From: Calothrix sp. PCC 6303
GTDB lineage: Bacteria > Cyanobacteriota > Cyanobacteriia > Cyanobacteriales > Nostocaceae
Assembly (NCBI RefSeq): GCF_000317435.1
Contig: NC_019751.1
Location: forward strand, 4,774,001-4,838,000
Direction: 5' to 3'
DNA: 64,000 nucleotides
Part shown: positions 9,045 to 18,614 of the stretch, one piece after another
Layout of the letters: every line of letters starts with the position of its first letter
Numbering within the stretch: the first letter of the stretch is position 1
Program-made: the position numbers and the translations under genes
The notes under the pieces: generated by a model
Database searches by the model: none
Seen by the model: the letters and a program-made list of their open reading frames with translations, nothing else
What the model was told of the DNA's origin: nothing

Positions 9045-10184
9045 GTGGTGCTATCGAAAGGCTTTGAAGTTGAGATTTATACAGGTACACCTAATGGTAA
9101 TATCGTCGGTCTCTCCGACAAAATTACTGCTGAGTTGCCAGGATTTGTTAAAGAACCAGATAGTAGAAACGTTGAGTATGTAACTGATCCCTTTTATAGC
9201 TACGACCAGCTATTGTGTAGCTTATTACGTCCGAGGATTCAGTTACGCAAATATTTACAGCAGTTAGGGGACTATACACTAATTCCTGGCAGCACTCTAT
9301 CCTTGGGTGGAAGCGATCGCTTCTTTCGATCCGACCCCACAAATCCCTACCACGATTACATCGAACAAACCTACGGTACTAAGGTCGTCACCGCTAGTAT
9401 CCACATTAACGTTGGAATTAGCGACCCAGACACATTAATCCGTGCCTGTCGGTTAATTCGTTTAGAAGCACCATTATATCTAGCACTTAGCGCCGCCTCC
9501 CCATTTATCGACGGTAACGCCACAGGTTTTCACTCAACCAGGTGGCGAGTCTTCCCCCAAACACCCCAAAACGTACCTTTGTTTAAAAGCCATGCTGACC
9601 ACATTCAATGGGTAGAACAGCAACTATTAAACGGAACAATGCAAAATGTTCGCCACCTGTGGACATCCGTCAGACCAAATGGGGATCGCCGTCCCTACGA
9701 CTTAAATCGCTTGGAGTTGCGAATTTGTGACCTAGTTACCGATCCCATTGCGCTCCTATCGATTGCTGCCCTATTAGAGGCAAGATTATTACAGCTAATA
9801 GCAGATCCTCAAATAGACCCATTGCTAAGTAGCGATTTGACCCATGATCAACTCTTAGCTATCACCACCTCCAACGAAATCGCCGCAGCCACCTCCAGCT
9901 TGGATGCTAAACTAATTCATTGGCAAGATGGCAAAGAAATTATTGCCCGTGACTGGATTAATGAGATTTATGAGCAAGTTTATGGAGTTGCCAAAAGCCA
10001 CGGCTTTGCTTGTTTCCTCTCACCTTTACAAAAAATTCTCAGGGAGGGTAATGAAGCCCAACAATGGCTACAGTTACACAGTTTGGGAGTTAGTAGTCGG
10101 AGTGTGATTACACAGGCAGTTAGCGCTATCCACGAGCGGGAAATCGAGCTAGAAAACAAAATTTGCTCTTCCACAGCAGTGTAA
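9045..10184 (+). CDS. gshA: Glutamate--cysteine ligase, cyanobacterial type
   Basis: The enzyme joins glutamate and cysteine with ATP, the first step of glutathione synthesis. The 379-residue protein starts at GTG 9045, preceded by AAAGGAGAG and GAGG. Features of the cyanobacterial/plant-like branch are GFEVEIYTG at the start, PDSRNVEYVTDP, LIPGSTLSLG, the conserved ASIHINVGI, and NRLELRICD. The length fits the cyanobacterial family. It is followed by the tnpB element, whose left end begins only ~40 bp after the stop, so any downstream partner has been separated. gshB is not in the window. Confidence 0.92.
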   Translation: MVLSKGFEVEIYTGTPNGNIVGLSDKITAELPGFVKEPDSRNVEYVTDPFYSYDQLLCSLLRPRIQLRKYLQQLGDYTLIPGSTLSLGGSDRFFRSDPTNPYHDYIEQTYGTKVVTASIHINVGISDPDTLIRACRLIRLEAPLYLALSAASPFIDGNATGFHSTRWRVFPQTPQNVPLFKSHADHIQWVEQQLLNGTMQNVRHLWTSVRPNGDRRPYDLNRLELRICDLVTDPIALLSIAALLEARLLQLIADPQIDPLLSSDLTHDQLLAITTSNEIAAATSSLDAKLIHWQDGKEIIARDWINEIYEQVYGVAKSHGFACFLSPLQKILREGNEAQQWLQLHSLGVSSRSVITQAVSAIHEREIELENKICSSTAV

Positions 10185-10222
10185 CTTCAATCCGTCAAAC
10201 TCAAAGTGTAGAGGACTCAAAA

Positions 10223-11868
10223 GTGAACTACCCCGCCGTGAGACGGACGGAGCTTCCCAATTCATCGGGAACTGCCTCCAGGACTTCGTAGTTCTATTGG
10301 TCTAACATTCCCTCCAAGGGCAAGAGTCCTGGTTCCCAAGACCCAAATCTTTTACCCTGAGCTAAGTCGAAGGGTTTTCTTGCAACATATACCTATTAGC
10401 TTGGTTTTCGCTTAGTTTAACTGTTACGCCGTAAGTCCCCCATCTGAATTCTGTACCCAGAATCAGTGGCGGGATATAAGGCGGTTGATAAGGATTGCAT
10501 CTAATATTGATTTTTTGCATAGCAAAGACAAATATTTAGATGTATAACGAATCAACAATTATTTGATTTCCATCGGTTATCAGAAAATATATATCATGGT
10601 AAGATACATATACCAAGGAGGTGATGTTGAGTGTCACATAAGGTAGTACAAGTTCGTTTATATCCGTCACAAGAACAGCAAATTCAATTAGCTCAAGCTT
10701 TTGGCTGCGCTCGTTGGTGGTGGAATTATGCCCTAAATAAGTCAATTGAGACTTATAAAGAAACAGGGAAAGGGCTTACTCGTGCAGCACTCAACGCATT
10801 TCTCCCGACCCTCAAAAAAGCAGAAGATACTATTTGGTTGGCTGATTGTTATAGCCAAGTTTTACAAGCTACAACACTGAATCTAACCACCGCATACAAA
10901 AACTTCTTTGAGAAACGTGCTGGATTCCCTAAATTCAAATCTCGGCATGGAAAACAGTCTATTCAGTATCCTCAAAACGTCAAGATTATAGATGGTGATG
11001 TCAAACTTCCAGGCAACATTGGAATAATCAAAGCCAAAATACATCGGCTGATTGAGGGGAAAATAAAGACTGTAACTGTTAGTAAAACTCCTTCAGGTAA
11101 ATACTTGGCATCTATCCTGACAGAAGTAGAAGGGGAAACTCCTGCTATTACCGAAGGAAAGATTTACGGCATTGACTTAGGCTTGAAACATTTCGCTGTT
11201 GTAACTGATGGTGAAAAGATATCCAAATACGATAACCCTAAACACCTTGCCAAGTACGAAAAGAATCTCAAGCGTAAACAAAAAAAGTTAGCCCGTAAAC
11301 AAAAAGGGAGTAACTCAAGAAATAGATATAGAAAAGTTGTTGCCAAAGTGTACGAACGGGTTAGTAACTCCAGGCAGGATTTTCTACATAAACTTAGTTA
11401 TAAGTTGGTCAGCGATAGCCAAGCTGTCATAGTAGAGAATCTTCATGTCAAAGGCATGGTACGTAATCACAAATTGGCGAAATCAATATCTGATGCAGGG
11501 TGGGGAACATTTACCAACTTTTTAGCCTATAAGCTAGAACGCAAAGGTGGGGAGTTGGTTGAAATTGATAGATGGTTTCCCAGTTCCAAACTTTGCTCTA
11601 ATTGTTTCTATCAAGTAAGTGAGATGCCTTTAGAGGTGAGGGGGTGGACTTGTCCTCATTGTGGCACTCATCATGACCGTGATGGAAACGCAGCCATAAA
11701 TATTAGAGCCGAAGGCATCAGAATGATAAAGGCGGAAGGTTCAGCCGTTTCTGCTGTAGGAGGGGAAGTCAGTCCTAAACTTGGACGAAAGTCTAGGTTT
11801 GGGCATTCCCCCGTGATTACAGAAGCCGACACTGTACTTGGTACTCCAAGTCAGTGTGGGTAGTTCAC
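10223..11868 (+). mobile_element. IS200/IS605-family element carrying tnpB only
   Basis: The core is an intact tnpB. An 11-bp inverted pair, GTGAACTACCC (10223-10233) and GGGTAGTTCAC (11858-11868), brackets the gene at ~1.65 kb. Just inside the left copy is a CCGT-GAG-ACGG hairpin, of the subterminal type expected at the ends of these elements. There is no tnpA, so movement would need a transposase in trans. The true ends are estimated, since IS605-type elements make no target duplication to mark them. Confidence 0.6.
10631..11863 (+). CDS. tnpB: TnpB, RNA-guided nuclease of IS200/IS605 elements
   Basis: This 410-residue protein starts at GTG 10631 behind a very strong AAGGAGGTGA site. It has the N-terminal OrfB helix-turn-helix region (VRLYPSQEQQIQLAQAFG), RuvC motif I GIDLGLKHFAV (Asp182), motif II VIVENLHVKGM (Glu269), a four-cysteine zinc ribbon (C322, C325, C341, C344) and motif III HHDRDGNAAINI (Asp349/351). 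All catalytic residues are present, so the enzyme looks intact. By family knowledge it is guided by a right-end RNA overlapping the 3' end of the gene and cuts donor sites. The C-terminal ~45 residues after the RuvC domain are low in conservation. Confidence 0.95.
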   Translation: MSHKVVQVRLYPSQEQQIQLAQAFGCARWWWNYALNKSIETYKETGKGLTRAALNAFLPTLKKAEDTIWLADCYSQVLQATTLNLTTAYKNFFEKRAGFPKFKSRHGKQSIQYPQNVKIIDGDVKLPGNIGIIKAKIHRLIEGKIKTVTVSKTPSGKYLASILTEVEGETPAITEGKIYGIDLGLKHFAVVTDGEKISKYDNPKHLAKYEKNLKRKQKKLARKQKGSNSRNRYRKVVAKVYERVSNSRQDFLHKLSYKLVSDSQAVIVENLHVKGMVRNHKLAKSISDAGWGTFTNFLAYKLERKGGELVEIDRWFPSSKLCSNCFYQVSEMPLEVRGWTCPHCGTHHDRDGNAAINIRAEGIRMIKAEGSAVSAVGGEVSPKLGRKSRFGHSPVITEADTVLGTPSQCG

Positions 11869-12170
11869 GCCGTAATGCATCGCTACCTGGAAAAAGAGAA
11901 GTGATTAATTTATTCTTTGGAAGTCCCTGATCCTCTATCCGAAACCTATGCAAATTGCAAATAACAGTTATAAGCTAAACTAAACTATTTAAGAAAAAAA
12001 TATTTTTTTCTGATGAAAATCCACCAAAAAAAAGTTATTTTAGTTTTAAATTTCTAATCAATCAGTTTGCTTAGGCAATGATTAATAAAAGCTATAGCTA
12101 TAACTTGAAATTAAGAGCTATTTGTAAAAAAACACCTTGCTTATTTTGAATCTTTCCTAATTCTTTGTTC
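11869..12170. other. AT-rich intergenic region
   Basis: I see no gene or clear signal in this ~300 bp. It is rich in A and T runs (12000-12060) and holds the promoter area of trmL. Confidence 0.4.
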
Positions 12171-12629
12171 ATGCCTCAAGTTGTTCTAGTTCATCCTCTA
12201 ATCCCGCCAAATACCGGAAACATCGCCCGTACCTGTGCAGCCACAGGTACGGAACTTCATCTAGTTGCTCCTCTCGGATTTGAATTAAGCGATCGCTATC
12301 TCAAACGGGCTGGCTTAGACTACTGGCCCTATGTCAAACTACAATGTCACGAATCCTTAGAAGCCTTCCAAAACCAGCGACAACAGCGCGGAGGTAGATG
12401 TCTTGGGTTCAGTGTCAGAGGTACAAATAACTATGCCAAATTCACATACCTCCCCGACGATTGGCTGATATTTGGCAGTGAAACCACAGGTTTACCAGAA
12501 AGTGCAATCTCCAACTGCGATGAATTAATATACATTCCCATGCAGGAACCAAATGTGAGAAGCTTGAACCTCTCTGTAAGCGTTGCTGTGAGCCTATTTG
12601 AATCACGCCGTCAACTGGGTTATTTGTAA
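12171..12629 (+). CDS. trmL: tRNA (cytidine/uridine-34 2'-O)-methyltransferase TrmL
   Basis: This SPOUT-family enzyme methylates the ribose of the wobble base in tRNA-Leu, using S-adenosylmethionine. The protein is small (152 aa from ATG 12171), as in TrmL. It shows the N-terminal VLVHPLIPPNTGNIARTC strand and loop, LKRAGLDYW, the FGSETTGLPE knot strand and the terminal IPMQEPNVRSLNLSVSVAV that forms the cofactor-binding knot. A TTG two codons upstream is less likely. Its tRNA-Leu(UAA) substrate is also encoded in this window (48626-48965). Confidence 0.93.
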   Translation: MPQVVLVHPLIPPNTGNIARTCAATGTELHLVAPLGFELSDRYLKRAGLDYWPYVKLQCHESLEAFQNQRQQRGGRCLGFSVRGTNNYAKFTYLPDDWLIFGSETTGLPESAISNCDELIYIPMQEPNVRSLNLSVSVAVSLFESRRQLGYL

Positions 12630-13451
12630 AAACTAGCATAAAAATATTGCTAATTAGGTAAAAAAACAGTCAGTATTTCAGCAATAACACTGATGCTAGA
12701 TATCCAGCATGAATCCGCTTACATCAACACCTCAGCAAAAATGCCATAGCCTCAGCAAAAAAAATGTAGGCTAGTACACTTTATTTCCTAGTTAGACTAT
12801 GTAACCTGGTTGAAAACACAGAAATCATCTCGGAAACTTATATAAGAAATTGATATATAAAAAATGTAAAAAATCCGAAGTGGAGGCATAGATTTTTATG
12901 AAGTAAACTTCACACAAAATTAGAAACAAATAGATCATAAAGCAGTCATATCAAGCATTTAGACAATTCCACAACAATGAATTAGTCAAATAGGGGCAAA
13001 AACCCCTTACGAGTTATTACGGTTGCCTTTTAGGGAACAATCAACGTAAATTCTCCTAGTGAGAAGACGGATTCATTGTTTGAAGCTTGAATATGTTTAC
13101 AGAAGATGAATACCTCATCTGCAAACGTTGGACACCTGATTGCTGCTCGGTAAATCTAGAAGCCACCAAGACAAAATTTGGAGAAATCTACCCGAAAACA
13201 GCATAAAAAGTCCTAAAAGTAAAGGGTAAAGAATCTAGCATTCGGTAATGTGTGATAAGACAAGTAAAGCAAAGCTTAATTTTTTATAAGTGATGTAAAC
13301 TTGTCTAAATCAGAGAACCAGGTTAATGTTGCCTAAGTATCTCTGGTGATTGTGATCTTGATCTATCGTTCGTAGTGATTTAAATCATTGACTAGTTCCG
13401 ACCGAGAAAATCCAGGTCATTTAGGCGCTAGCGATCATTAGGAGGTCGTCT
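12630..13451. other. Long leader region before the LysM/M23 gene
   Basis: There are about 820 bp without a supported gene. Visible structures are a short AGGGG/CCCCT hairpin near 12993-13007 and an imperfect inverted repeat at about 13095-13120 (TTTACAGAAGATGA against TCATCTGCAAA). The length suggests a long 5' leader for the cell-wall hydrolase gene. I looked for a c-di-AMP (ydaO-type) riboswitch, often found before such genes, and could not make out its conserved core. Confidence 0.4.
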
Positions 13452-15509
13452 TTGAAACGAGCATTGAAAAAGAGAGTAAAGGTTGTGATAGAAAATACTC
13501 CCAGCGAGGATGCCCCAGTGAAAAAAGTAAATATTGCTAGCTTGACAGGCAAGCATCGAGTGCGGAAACAAGCAGCAATGATTGGCTTGGCAATATCAAT
13601 GGGAGCAACCAGTCTTTTGGTGACTCGGCAAAGCGACCAAGCCCAAGCAGCTGAACCAGCAGGTAATCAAAATACTGCCTCTGCGACTTCTGCCAACAAC
13701 ACCGAAATTAAACTTGCTACCAAAAACAAGTTGGAATCTTCAGGCATCACATCAGTGAAAGCACCGGAAAGTCCCAGCCCAATAATTTTGGAACCAACAG
13801 CAATATCACAGGTACCTGGGCTTGGAGCTAAATGGCAAGTAGCCACCAGCGAAGTAGCATTCAGTGAAACTGCTTCAATTACAGCGGTTAATGCGACATC
13901 CGCTACAAAAGGCGAACGGATTGCAGGCGCGATCGCTAAAATCCAATCAGCCCAACCAACTGAACAAACAGTAGCAGCATCAGCAGTTACTCAACTACCA
14001 GCAATTGATAATGCCGATTTTCAGCTAAAAGCACAGCAAGAACTAGCAGTCAATCGCTTGAAGCAAAAATCGAGCCGTTTAAGAGCAAGTCTGGCGGAGT
14101 TGCGGTCTGGGGAGACCAAAGAATTATCAGAAACAACTACAATTAATGCTAATAATGACAATCAGCAATCATCATCTGTAGGGACTGTCAACAACATTAA
14201 CCTTGTACCAGAGCAGCAAAAAAATATTCTTAAATCTCAGATGCCAGTTACTACTGCATCGAAAGTTTATGAAGTCAAATCTGGGGATACCCTAGCAACA
14301 ATTGCCAATAATTACGGAACTTCAGTTTCCGAACTTGTTAAAGCAAATAACCTTAACAATCCCAATCAACTCAAAATCAGCCAAAAACTGAATGTACCAG
14401 TTGCTGAGAAAAATACAGTAGTAACCACTGTTGATACCCCTGTTTCTGCATCTTCTACAACTGATGTGAAGGATCAGCTAGTAGGAGAAAACAAAGATGT
14501 AACCTCACCATCTACTACTGCTAGTAATTTGACCGCAATTCAAATTCCTACAGTCCCAACGGCTCCGGCTGTTGGTGTTGGTGGTGATTCACCAGTACCT
14601 AAAGTGTTTGCAGAAATGCAGCAAGCAACTAGAAGAGGTGCCAAAACCAAAAATCTCAAAGAAGATCCAGGTCTTCGCAGTTTACAAGCTGATATAGAAC
14701 GACTACGCCAAAAATACCGTGATCAGCAATCTGGTATCTCCAGTAATCAATCAATACAGCAAAGAAATACTCAAAATGTGGTAATTCCCGTTCCCACATA
14801 CAAGCAAAATACCGTTTCTGTACCAACCGTTCCCAGAAAATCTAGACCCAGTAACTTTGCGGTTCCCATTCCAGTTCCCAAACCAATGGCACCTAGTTAC
14901 ACCGCTCAACCGATTAACCCAGAGTGGTCTCCATCCCGGAACCAAAGAAGCACCCCAATCCCCGTTCCAACTGGAGTTACTGCTTCTGAAGCTTTATCAA
15001 ATATGCGAGGCACATCTGTATCACCACAGCTACCTCCTTTGGCAGCAGTAGATCGTTATTTACCCAGAGCGGTTGATAACAACACATCTCCTGCGATTAA
15101 TCCCGGCGTTTTCACACCTGGTGTTGCTAGCAGTTATATTTGGCCCGCTAAAGGTGTTTTAACATCCGGTTTCGGTAGACGTTGGGGACGAGCACATAGA
15201 GGTATTGACGTTGCCAACTCCACAGGTACACCTATATACGCATCTGCACCTGGTGTAGTTGAAAAATCAGGTTGGAATAACGGTGGTTACGGAAATTTAG
15301 TTGATATCCGTCACCCTGATGGCAGCTTAACTCGTTACGCCCATAATAGTAAGCTTTTAGTCAGACCAGGACAACAAGTACAGCAAGGTGAAACCATTGC
15401 TTTAATGGGCAGCACAGGCTTTAGTACTGGTCCCCACACCCACTTTGAAATCCACCCTTCTGGAAAAGGTGCGGTTAACCCCATAGCTTTATTACCTGCA
15501 CGTCTATAG
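13452..15509 (+). CDS. LysM and M23-family peptidoglycan endopeptidase
   Basis: This is a 685-residue exported cell-wall protein. It starts at TTG 13452, supported by AGGAGG seven bases upstream; there is no better ATG. A basic N-terminus leads to a hydrophobic segment (~41-62) ending at AQAAEPA. A LysM domain lies at ~273-316 (YEVKSGDTLATIANNYG), binding glycan chains. A long Ser/Pro/Thr linker follows. The C-terminal M23 domain (~560-680) has the zinc ligands HRGID and HTHFE, as in LytM-type endopeptidases that cut peptide cross-links or activate amidases. It likely acts in cell separation or septum remodelling. It is not in an operon with the tRNA that follows. Confidence 0.92.
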   Translation: MKRALKKRVKVVIENTPSEDAPVKKVNIASLTGKHRVRKQAAMIGLAISMGATSLLVTRQSDQAQAAEPAGNQNTASATSANNTEIKLATKNKLESSGITSVKAPESPSPIILEPTAISQVPGLGAKWQVATSEVAFSETASITAVNATSATKGERIAGAIAKIQSAQPTEQTVAASAVTQLPAIDNADFQLKAQQELAVNRLKQKSSRLRASLAELRSGETKELSETTTINANNDNQQSSSVGTVNNINLVPEQQKNILKSQMPVTTASKVYEVKSGDTLATIANNYGTSVSELVKANNLNNPNQLKISQKLNVPVAEKNTVVTTVDTPVSASSTTDVKDQLVGENKDVTSPSTTASNLTAIQIPTVPTAPAVGVGGDSPVPKVFAEMQQATRRGAKTKNLKEDPGLRSLQADIERLRQKYRDQQSGISSNQSIQQRNTQNVVIPVPTYKQNTVSVPTVPRKSRPSNFAVPIPVPKPMAPSYTAQPINPEWSPSRNQRSTPIPVPTGVTASEALSNMRGTSVSPQLPPLAAVDRYLPRAVDNNTSPAINPGVFTPGVASSYIWPAKGVLTSGFGRRWGRAHRGIDVANSTGTPIYASAPGVVEKSGWNNGGYGNLVDIRHPDGSLTRYAHNSKLLVRPGQQVQQGETIALMGSTGFSTGPHTHFEIHPSGKGAVNPIALLPARL

Positions 15510-15698
15510 TCATAGTCGCAAAGCTAAATGGGACAAATAACTTAAAATGTGAATTATCCGCGAGTAAGGTACCGTTTGCGATGGTTCCTTACTCCCTGTG
15601 ATTCACCCAATTACCTGGCAATCTACCAAGAAAGTCAGGAAAGTGACTAGTCAGAGCCAAATTTTTATGGTATAGTCAATATTGATTTAGATTAACTT

Positions 15699-15772
15699 GG
15701 CTCAGTAGCTCAGTTGGTTAGAGTAGGGGACTCATAAGCCCTTGGTCGTGCGTTCGAGTCGCACCTGAGCCA
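15699..15772 (+). tRNA. trnM: tRNA-Met (CAU anticodon)
   Basis: The acceptor arm GGCTCAG pairs with CTGAGCC (15765-15771) and A is the discriminator; CCA is not encoded. A D-arm AGCTCAGTTGGTTAGAG, anticodon loop CTCATAA and T-arm GTGCGTTCGAGTCGCAC complete the cloverleaf. The CAU anticodon could also belong to a lysidine-modified tRNA-Ile, but the body resembles cyanobacterial elongator tRNA-Met. Confidence 0.92.
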
Positions 15773-15783
15773 TAACAAAATAG

Positions 15784-15824
15784 AAAATTGGGAACCATCA
15801 AAGTAATGGTTCCCAATTTTTTTT
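15784..15824 (+). terminator. Rho-independent terminator after tRNA-Met
   Basis: A perfect 15-bp stem (15784-15798 with 15806-15820) and a 7-base loop CAAAGTA are followed by a T run to 15824. It begins 12 bp after the tRNA and separates it from the pspA-like gene. Confidence 0.9.
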
Positions 15825-15939
15825 GAATTGTTTTTTGCTGAATTTTAGATAAAAGACTATTCTAGATTATTGTGTATAACAGATATAAAAGGCGACAATA
15901 AATAAGTTTCCGGTTGGCAGACGAAAAAGGAAAACCCCA

Positions 15940-16641
15940 ATGAAAAAAGCAGTTTACTGGTTGATGGGTGAAAAGGCTGGACGCACCATAATCGCAACCT
16001 GGAATTGGTTGTGGGGGATTCCGATTGAGTCTGGGGGAAAAGTAGCTGTTGCCGTTGCCGAAGATTCATTGCAATCAATGCAGCAAGCAGTACATCGTTT
16101 AGCAACAGCTGTGGCAACACAGGAAGCAGCATATAAAAATGCAAAAACCAAGTACGAAGCAAAAGCTAGAGAACTAAAAAGCTTAGAAAACAAAGCTATT
16201 GCGGCTCAAAATCGTGGTGATGAAGAAGATGCAAAATTAGCCATGATGATGGCAATTCAAACTGAACAAATTTTGCCAAGATTAGAAGAAATGGTACTCC
16301 AAGCAGAACGAGCAGTAGGTGCATCCAAAGATAAACTGAACCGTGAACGTCTCAAATTGGAGACTTACAAAGCAGAAATGCAGAACATGCGGGACATATC
16401 AGAAGTTAACGCTGCATTAGAAGAAATCGCCAAAGTAAATAATGAGTTTGATATTGGTTCAGCAAAGAACGACTTTGAAAAAGCCAAAGATGCAGTAGAA
16501 CGTCGCAACTTTACGGCACAAGCATTAGCTGAACTTTCCGAAAACTCTGGTGATAAACTACAAGCGGATATCGAAAACATGGCGTTAAATGATGAAGTAT
16601 CGCGGCGCTTAGAAAAACTCAAAAACTTTCCCTCAGACTAA
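15940..16641 (+). CDS. PspA/IM30 (Vipp1)-family protein
   Basis: This 233-residue, highly helical, Ala/Glu/Lys-rich protein has the coiled-coil heptad pattern of the PspA/IM30 family throughout (for example LEEMVLQAERAVGASKDKL and QNMRDISEVNAALEE). The N-terminus, GRTIIATWNWLWGIPIESGGK, would be the membrane-binding amphipathic part but is unlike canonical Vipp1 (no MGLFDR start). It is therefore a divergent paralogue rather than the main Vipp1. A role in membrane stress or thylakoid maintenance is inferred from the family. The PstS-like gene follows after 27 bp, so the two are likely co-transcribed. Confidence 0.75.
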   Translation: MKKAVYWLMGEKAGRTIIATWNWLWGIPIESGGKVAVAVAEDSLQSMQQAVHRLATAVATQEAAYKNAKTKYEAKARELKSLENKAIAAQNRGDEEDAKLAMMMAIQTEQILPRLEEMVLQAERAVGASKDKLNRERLKLETYKAEMQNMRDISEVNAALEEIAKVNNEFDIGSAKNDFEKAKDAVERRNFTAQALAELSENSGDKLQADIENMALNDEVSRRLEKLKNFPSD

Positions 16642-16668
16642 TTTTAATTTGAATATTATTTGAATATT

Positions 16669-17592
16669 ATGAGTAAAAAAAGCGGTCCACCACCAATTGT
16701 TTTCATTCTTTTATTTTTACTTTTAGCTGGTGCTGCTTACTGGTGGTTCTTTAAACGAGAACAATCCCAAGTAGCTGAACCTCCCCCATCTAATCCCGGC
16801 ACCACATCCAATCCGGTTCCAAATTCCACAAGTAACACATCAAACAACTCACAATTTACCGTACCCAGTAGTGTGCCATCTGGTACCATTATTCGAGTTG
16901 ATGGTTCCACCAGCATGGTGACAATTAATGAAAATTTGAAAAAAGCATTTCAAAACCAGTTTCCGGGGACAACCATCGATATTAAAGCCACAGGAACCGA
17001 CAAAGGACTCCAAGCGCTTTTAGGAAATACCGTTGATATTGCAGCTGTTTCCCGCACACTAAACCCCCAAGAACAGAATCAGGGCTTAGTGGCAATACCC
17101 ATAACCACAGATGCGATCGCACTTGTCGTCGGCAAGGGTAATCCCTTTACTCAACAGCTATCATCCACCCAAGTATCTGATATTTTTCAAGGTAAAATTA
17201 ACAACTGGTCACTTGTGGGAGGCTCCAACAGTATTATCCGCGTCATCAATCGTCCAGCAGTTAGCGGCACCAACAAAAGCTTCCAAGAACAAGTCCTCAA
17301 AGGCGCAAATTTTGGCACCACACCCAACATCAAAACCCTAGAGCGAGATGCCACAACTCCCCTTCTCCAAGCACTAGGCAACGACGGCATCGGTTACGCC
17401 ACTTTTGATCAAGTTCGTAACCAACAAACCATCCGGGTACTTCCCATCGACGGATTAACCCCAGATGTCAATGCCTATCCATACCGCCGCAACCTCTACT
17501 ACGTCTATAAAAAGCCAGCCAACCCAGGAGTCCAAGCATTCATCGGTTATGCAACGTCCCCCCAAGGGCAAAAAACGTTACTTGGGGAATGA
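16669..17592 (+). CDS. PstS-like phosphate-type substrate-binding protein, membrane anchored
   Basis: The protein is 307 aa from ATG 16669. After a short basic N-terminus comes one membrane segment (PIVFILLFLLLAGAAYWWFF) with no cleavage site, then a Pro/Ser/Asn-rich linker. The binding domain begins near IIRVDGSTSMVTINENLKKAF; VDGSTSM resembles the phosphate-binding loop of PstS. AVSRTLNPQE, ALVVGKGNPF and DIFQGKINNW follow the PBP-like order. No ABC permease genes are adjacent, so it may be a sensor or scavenger rather than part of a transporter. The gene ends exactly where a tandem GGGGCA-type repeat begins. Confidence 0.85.
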   Translation: MSKKSGPPPIVFILLFLLLAGAAYWWFFKREQSQVAEPPPSNPGTTSNPVPNSTSNTSNNSQFTVPSSVPSGTIIRVDGSTSMVTINENLKKAFQNQFPGTTIDIKATGTDKGLQALLGNTVDIAAVSRTLNPQEQNQGLVAIPITTDAIALVVGKGNPFTQQLSSTQVSDIFQGKINNWSLVGGSNSIIRVINRPAVSGTNKSFQEQVLKGANFGTTPNIKTLERDATTPLLQALGNDGIGYATFDQVRNQQTIRVLPIDGLTPDVNAYPYRRNLYYVYKKPANPGVQAFIGYATSPQGQKTLLGE

Positions 17593-17650
17593 GGCAGGGG
17601 ACAGGGGGCAGGGGACAGGGAGCAGGGGGCAGGGAGCAGGGAGCAGGGGG
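17592..17650. repeat. Short tandemly repeated repetitive (STRR) sequence
   Basis: About eight imperfect heptamer/octamer units of the type GGGGACA, GGGGGCA and GGGAGCA run in tandem directly after the stop of the PstS-like gene. This repeat class is typical of heterocystous cyanobacteria. A shorter copy lies inside a coding sequence at 54316-54345. Confidence 0.85.
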
Positions 17651-17668
17651 AATAAATCACTCTCTTCC

Positions 17669-17739
17669 TCTCTGCGTAACTTTGCGCTTTCCTACCCTGC
17701 GGGAAGCCGCAAAAGCGTCTAATGCGCCACTCTGCGTTA
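17669..17739. repeat. Dispersed CTCTGCGTAACTTTGCG repeat
   Basis: CTCTGCGTAACTTTGCGCTT (17669-17688) and ACTCTGCGTTA (17729-17739) flank a GC-rich insert (CTACCCTGCGGGAAGCCGC). The same family occurs in reverse orientation at 60656-60698. It is non-coding. Confidence 0.6.
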
Positions 17740-17843
17740 AAAAATCCTTTATTCTCCTCCCAAACACCAACATTTATTACAACCGAGCAATAATAAATCC
17801 CCAATCCGAGAAAATTAAATCTAATTAACCAATTGAAATCTAT

Positions 17844-18614
17844 ATGAATCTAAAACGTCGTCAGTTTTTATATTTACTTGGTGTGAGTACCGGAGCCTTT
17901 GCCTTAGATGGTTGTGCGTTGGCTGAAAAACAGCCAGCCCCCACTCCAACCAGCACCACCACCCCAACAGCCACTCCCACAGAAATCAGTGCTAACCCAC
18001 CAGGAGCAATTCAACTTCCACCATTGCCCTATGCCTATGAAGCACTAGAACCCCACATCGATGAAGCAACCATGAGGTTTCATCATGATAAACACCATGC
18101 TACCTACGTCAAAAACGTCAATGATGCCTTAGCAAAATATCCTCAACTCAAAGGTAAAAGCATTGAGTCGATGTTACAAAATCTCAACAGTATTCCCGAA
18201 GATATTCGTGGAGTCATCAAGAATAATGGTGGGGGTCATCTTAACCATTCCATGTTTTGGCGAATTATGAAACCAAGTGGTGGGGGTGAACCCAATGGTG
18301 CGATCGCATCTGCAATCAAAGATAGTTTTGGTAGCTTCGATAATTTCAAGAAAAAATTCAATGAAGCAGGTGGAAAGCGTTTTGGTAGTGGTTGGGTTTG
18401 GTTAATCCATGGCAAGGACGGCAAACTGGAAATCATCACAACTGCTAACCAAGATACTCCCCTCAGCGAAGGTAAATATCCCATTATGGGTAACGATGTT
18501 TGGGAACATGCCTATTACCTAAAATATCAAAACCGCCGCGCTGAGTATCTCACAGCTTGGTGGAATGTCCTCAATTGGGACGAAATTAACCAACGTTACG
18601 CTTACGCGAAATAG
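17844..18614 (+). CDS. sodA: Superoxide dismutase, Mn-type, membrane lipoprotein
   Basis: The enzyme dismutates superoxide to oxygen and hydrogen peroxide. It is 256 aa. The N-terminus combines a twin-arginine motif ([10 protein letters not shown]) with a lipobox ending at Cys25 (ALDGC), so it should be exported and lipid-anchored, probably at the thylakoid or plasma membrane. A Thr/Pro linker follows. Metal ligands are in [19 protein letters not shown] and [11 protein letters not shown]. Glycines before HLNH and the NQDTPL glutamine fit Mn rather than Fe specificity. It follows the STRR region after ~190 bp and is probably transcribed on its own. Confidence 0.93.
   Translation: MNLKRRQFLYLLGVSTGAFALDGCALAEKQPAPTPTSTTTPTATPTEISANPPGAIQLPPLPYAYEALEPHIDEATMRFHHDKHHATYVKNVNDALAKYPQLKGKSIESMLQNLNSIPEDIRGVIKNNGGGHLNHSMFWRIMKPSGGGEPNGAIASAIKDSFGSFDNFKKKFNEAGGKRFGSGWVWLIHGKDGKLEIITTANQDTPLSEGKYPIMGNDVWEHAYYLKYQNRRAEYLTAWWNVLNWDEINQRYAYAK

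Noticed and set aside
12630-13451. Possible c-di-AMP (ydaO-type) riboswitch before the LysM/M23 gene
   Set aside because: The gene context fits, but I could not find the conserved core of that riboswitch. A covariance-model search would decide.
16365-16622. 85-codon frame antisense to the PspA-like gene
   Set aside because: It mirrors the helix-rich coding sequence in another frame.
17592-17650. CRISPR array
   Set aside because: The repeats are 7-8 bp in direct tandem without spacers, so this is an STRR sequence; no array was seen elsewhere.
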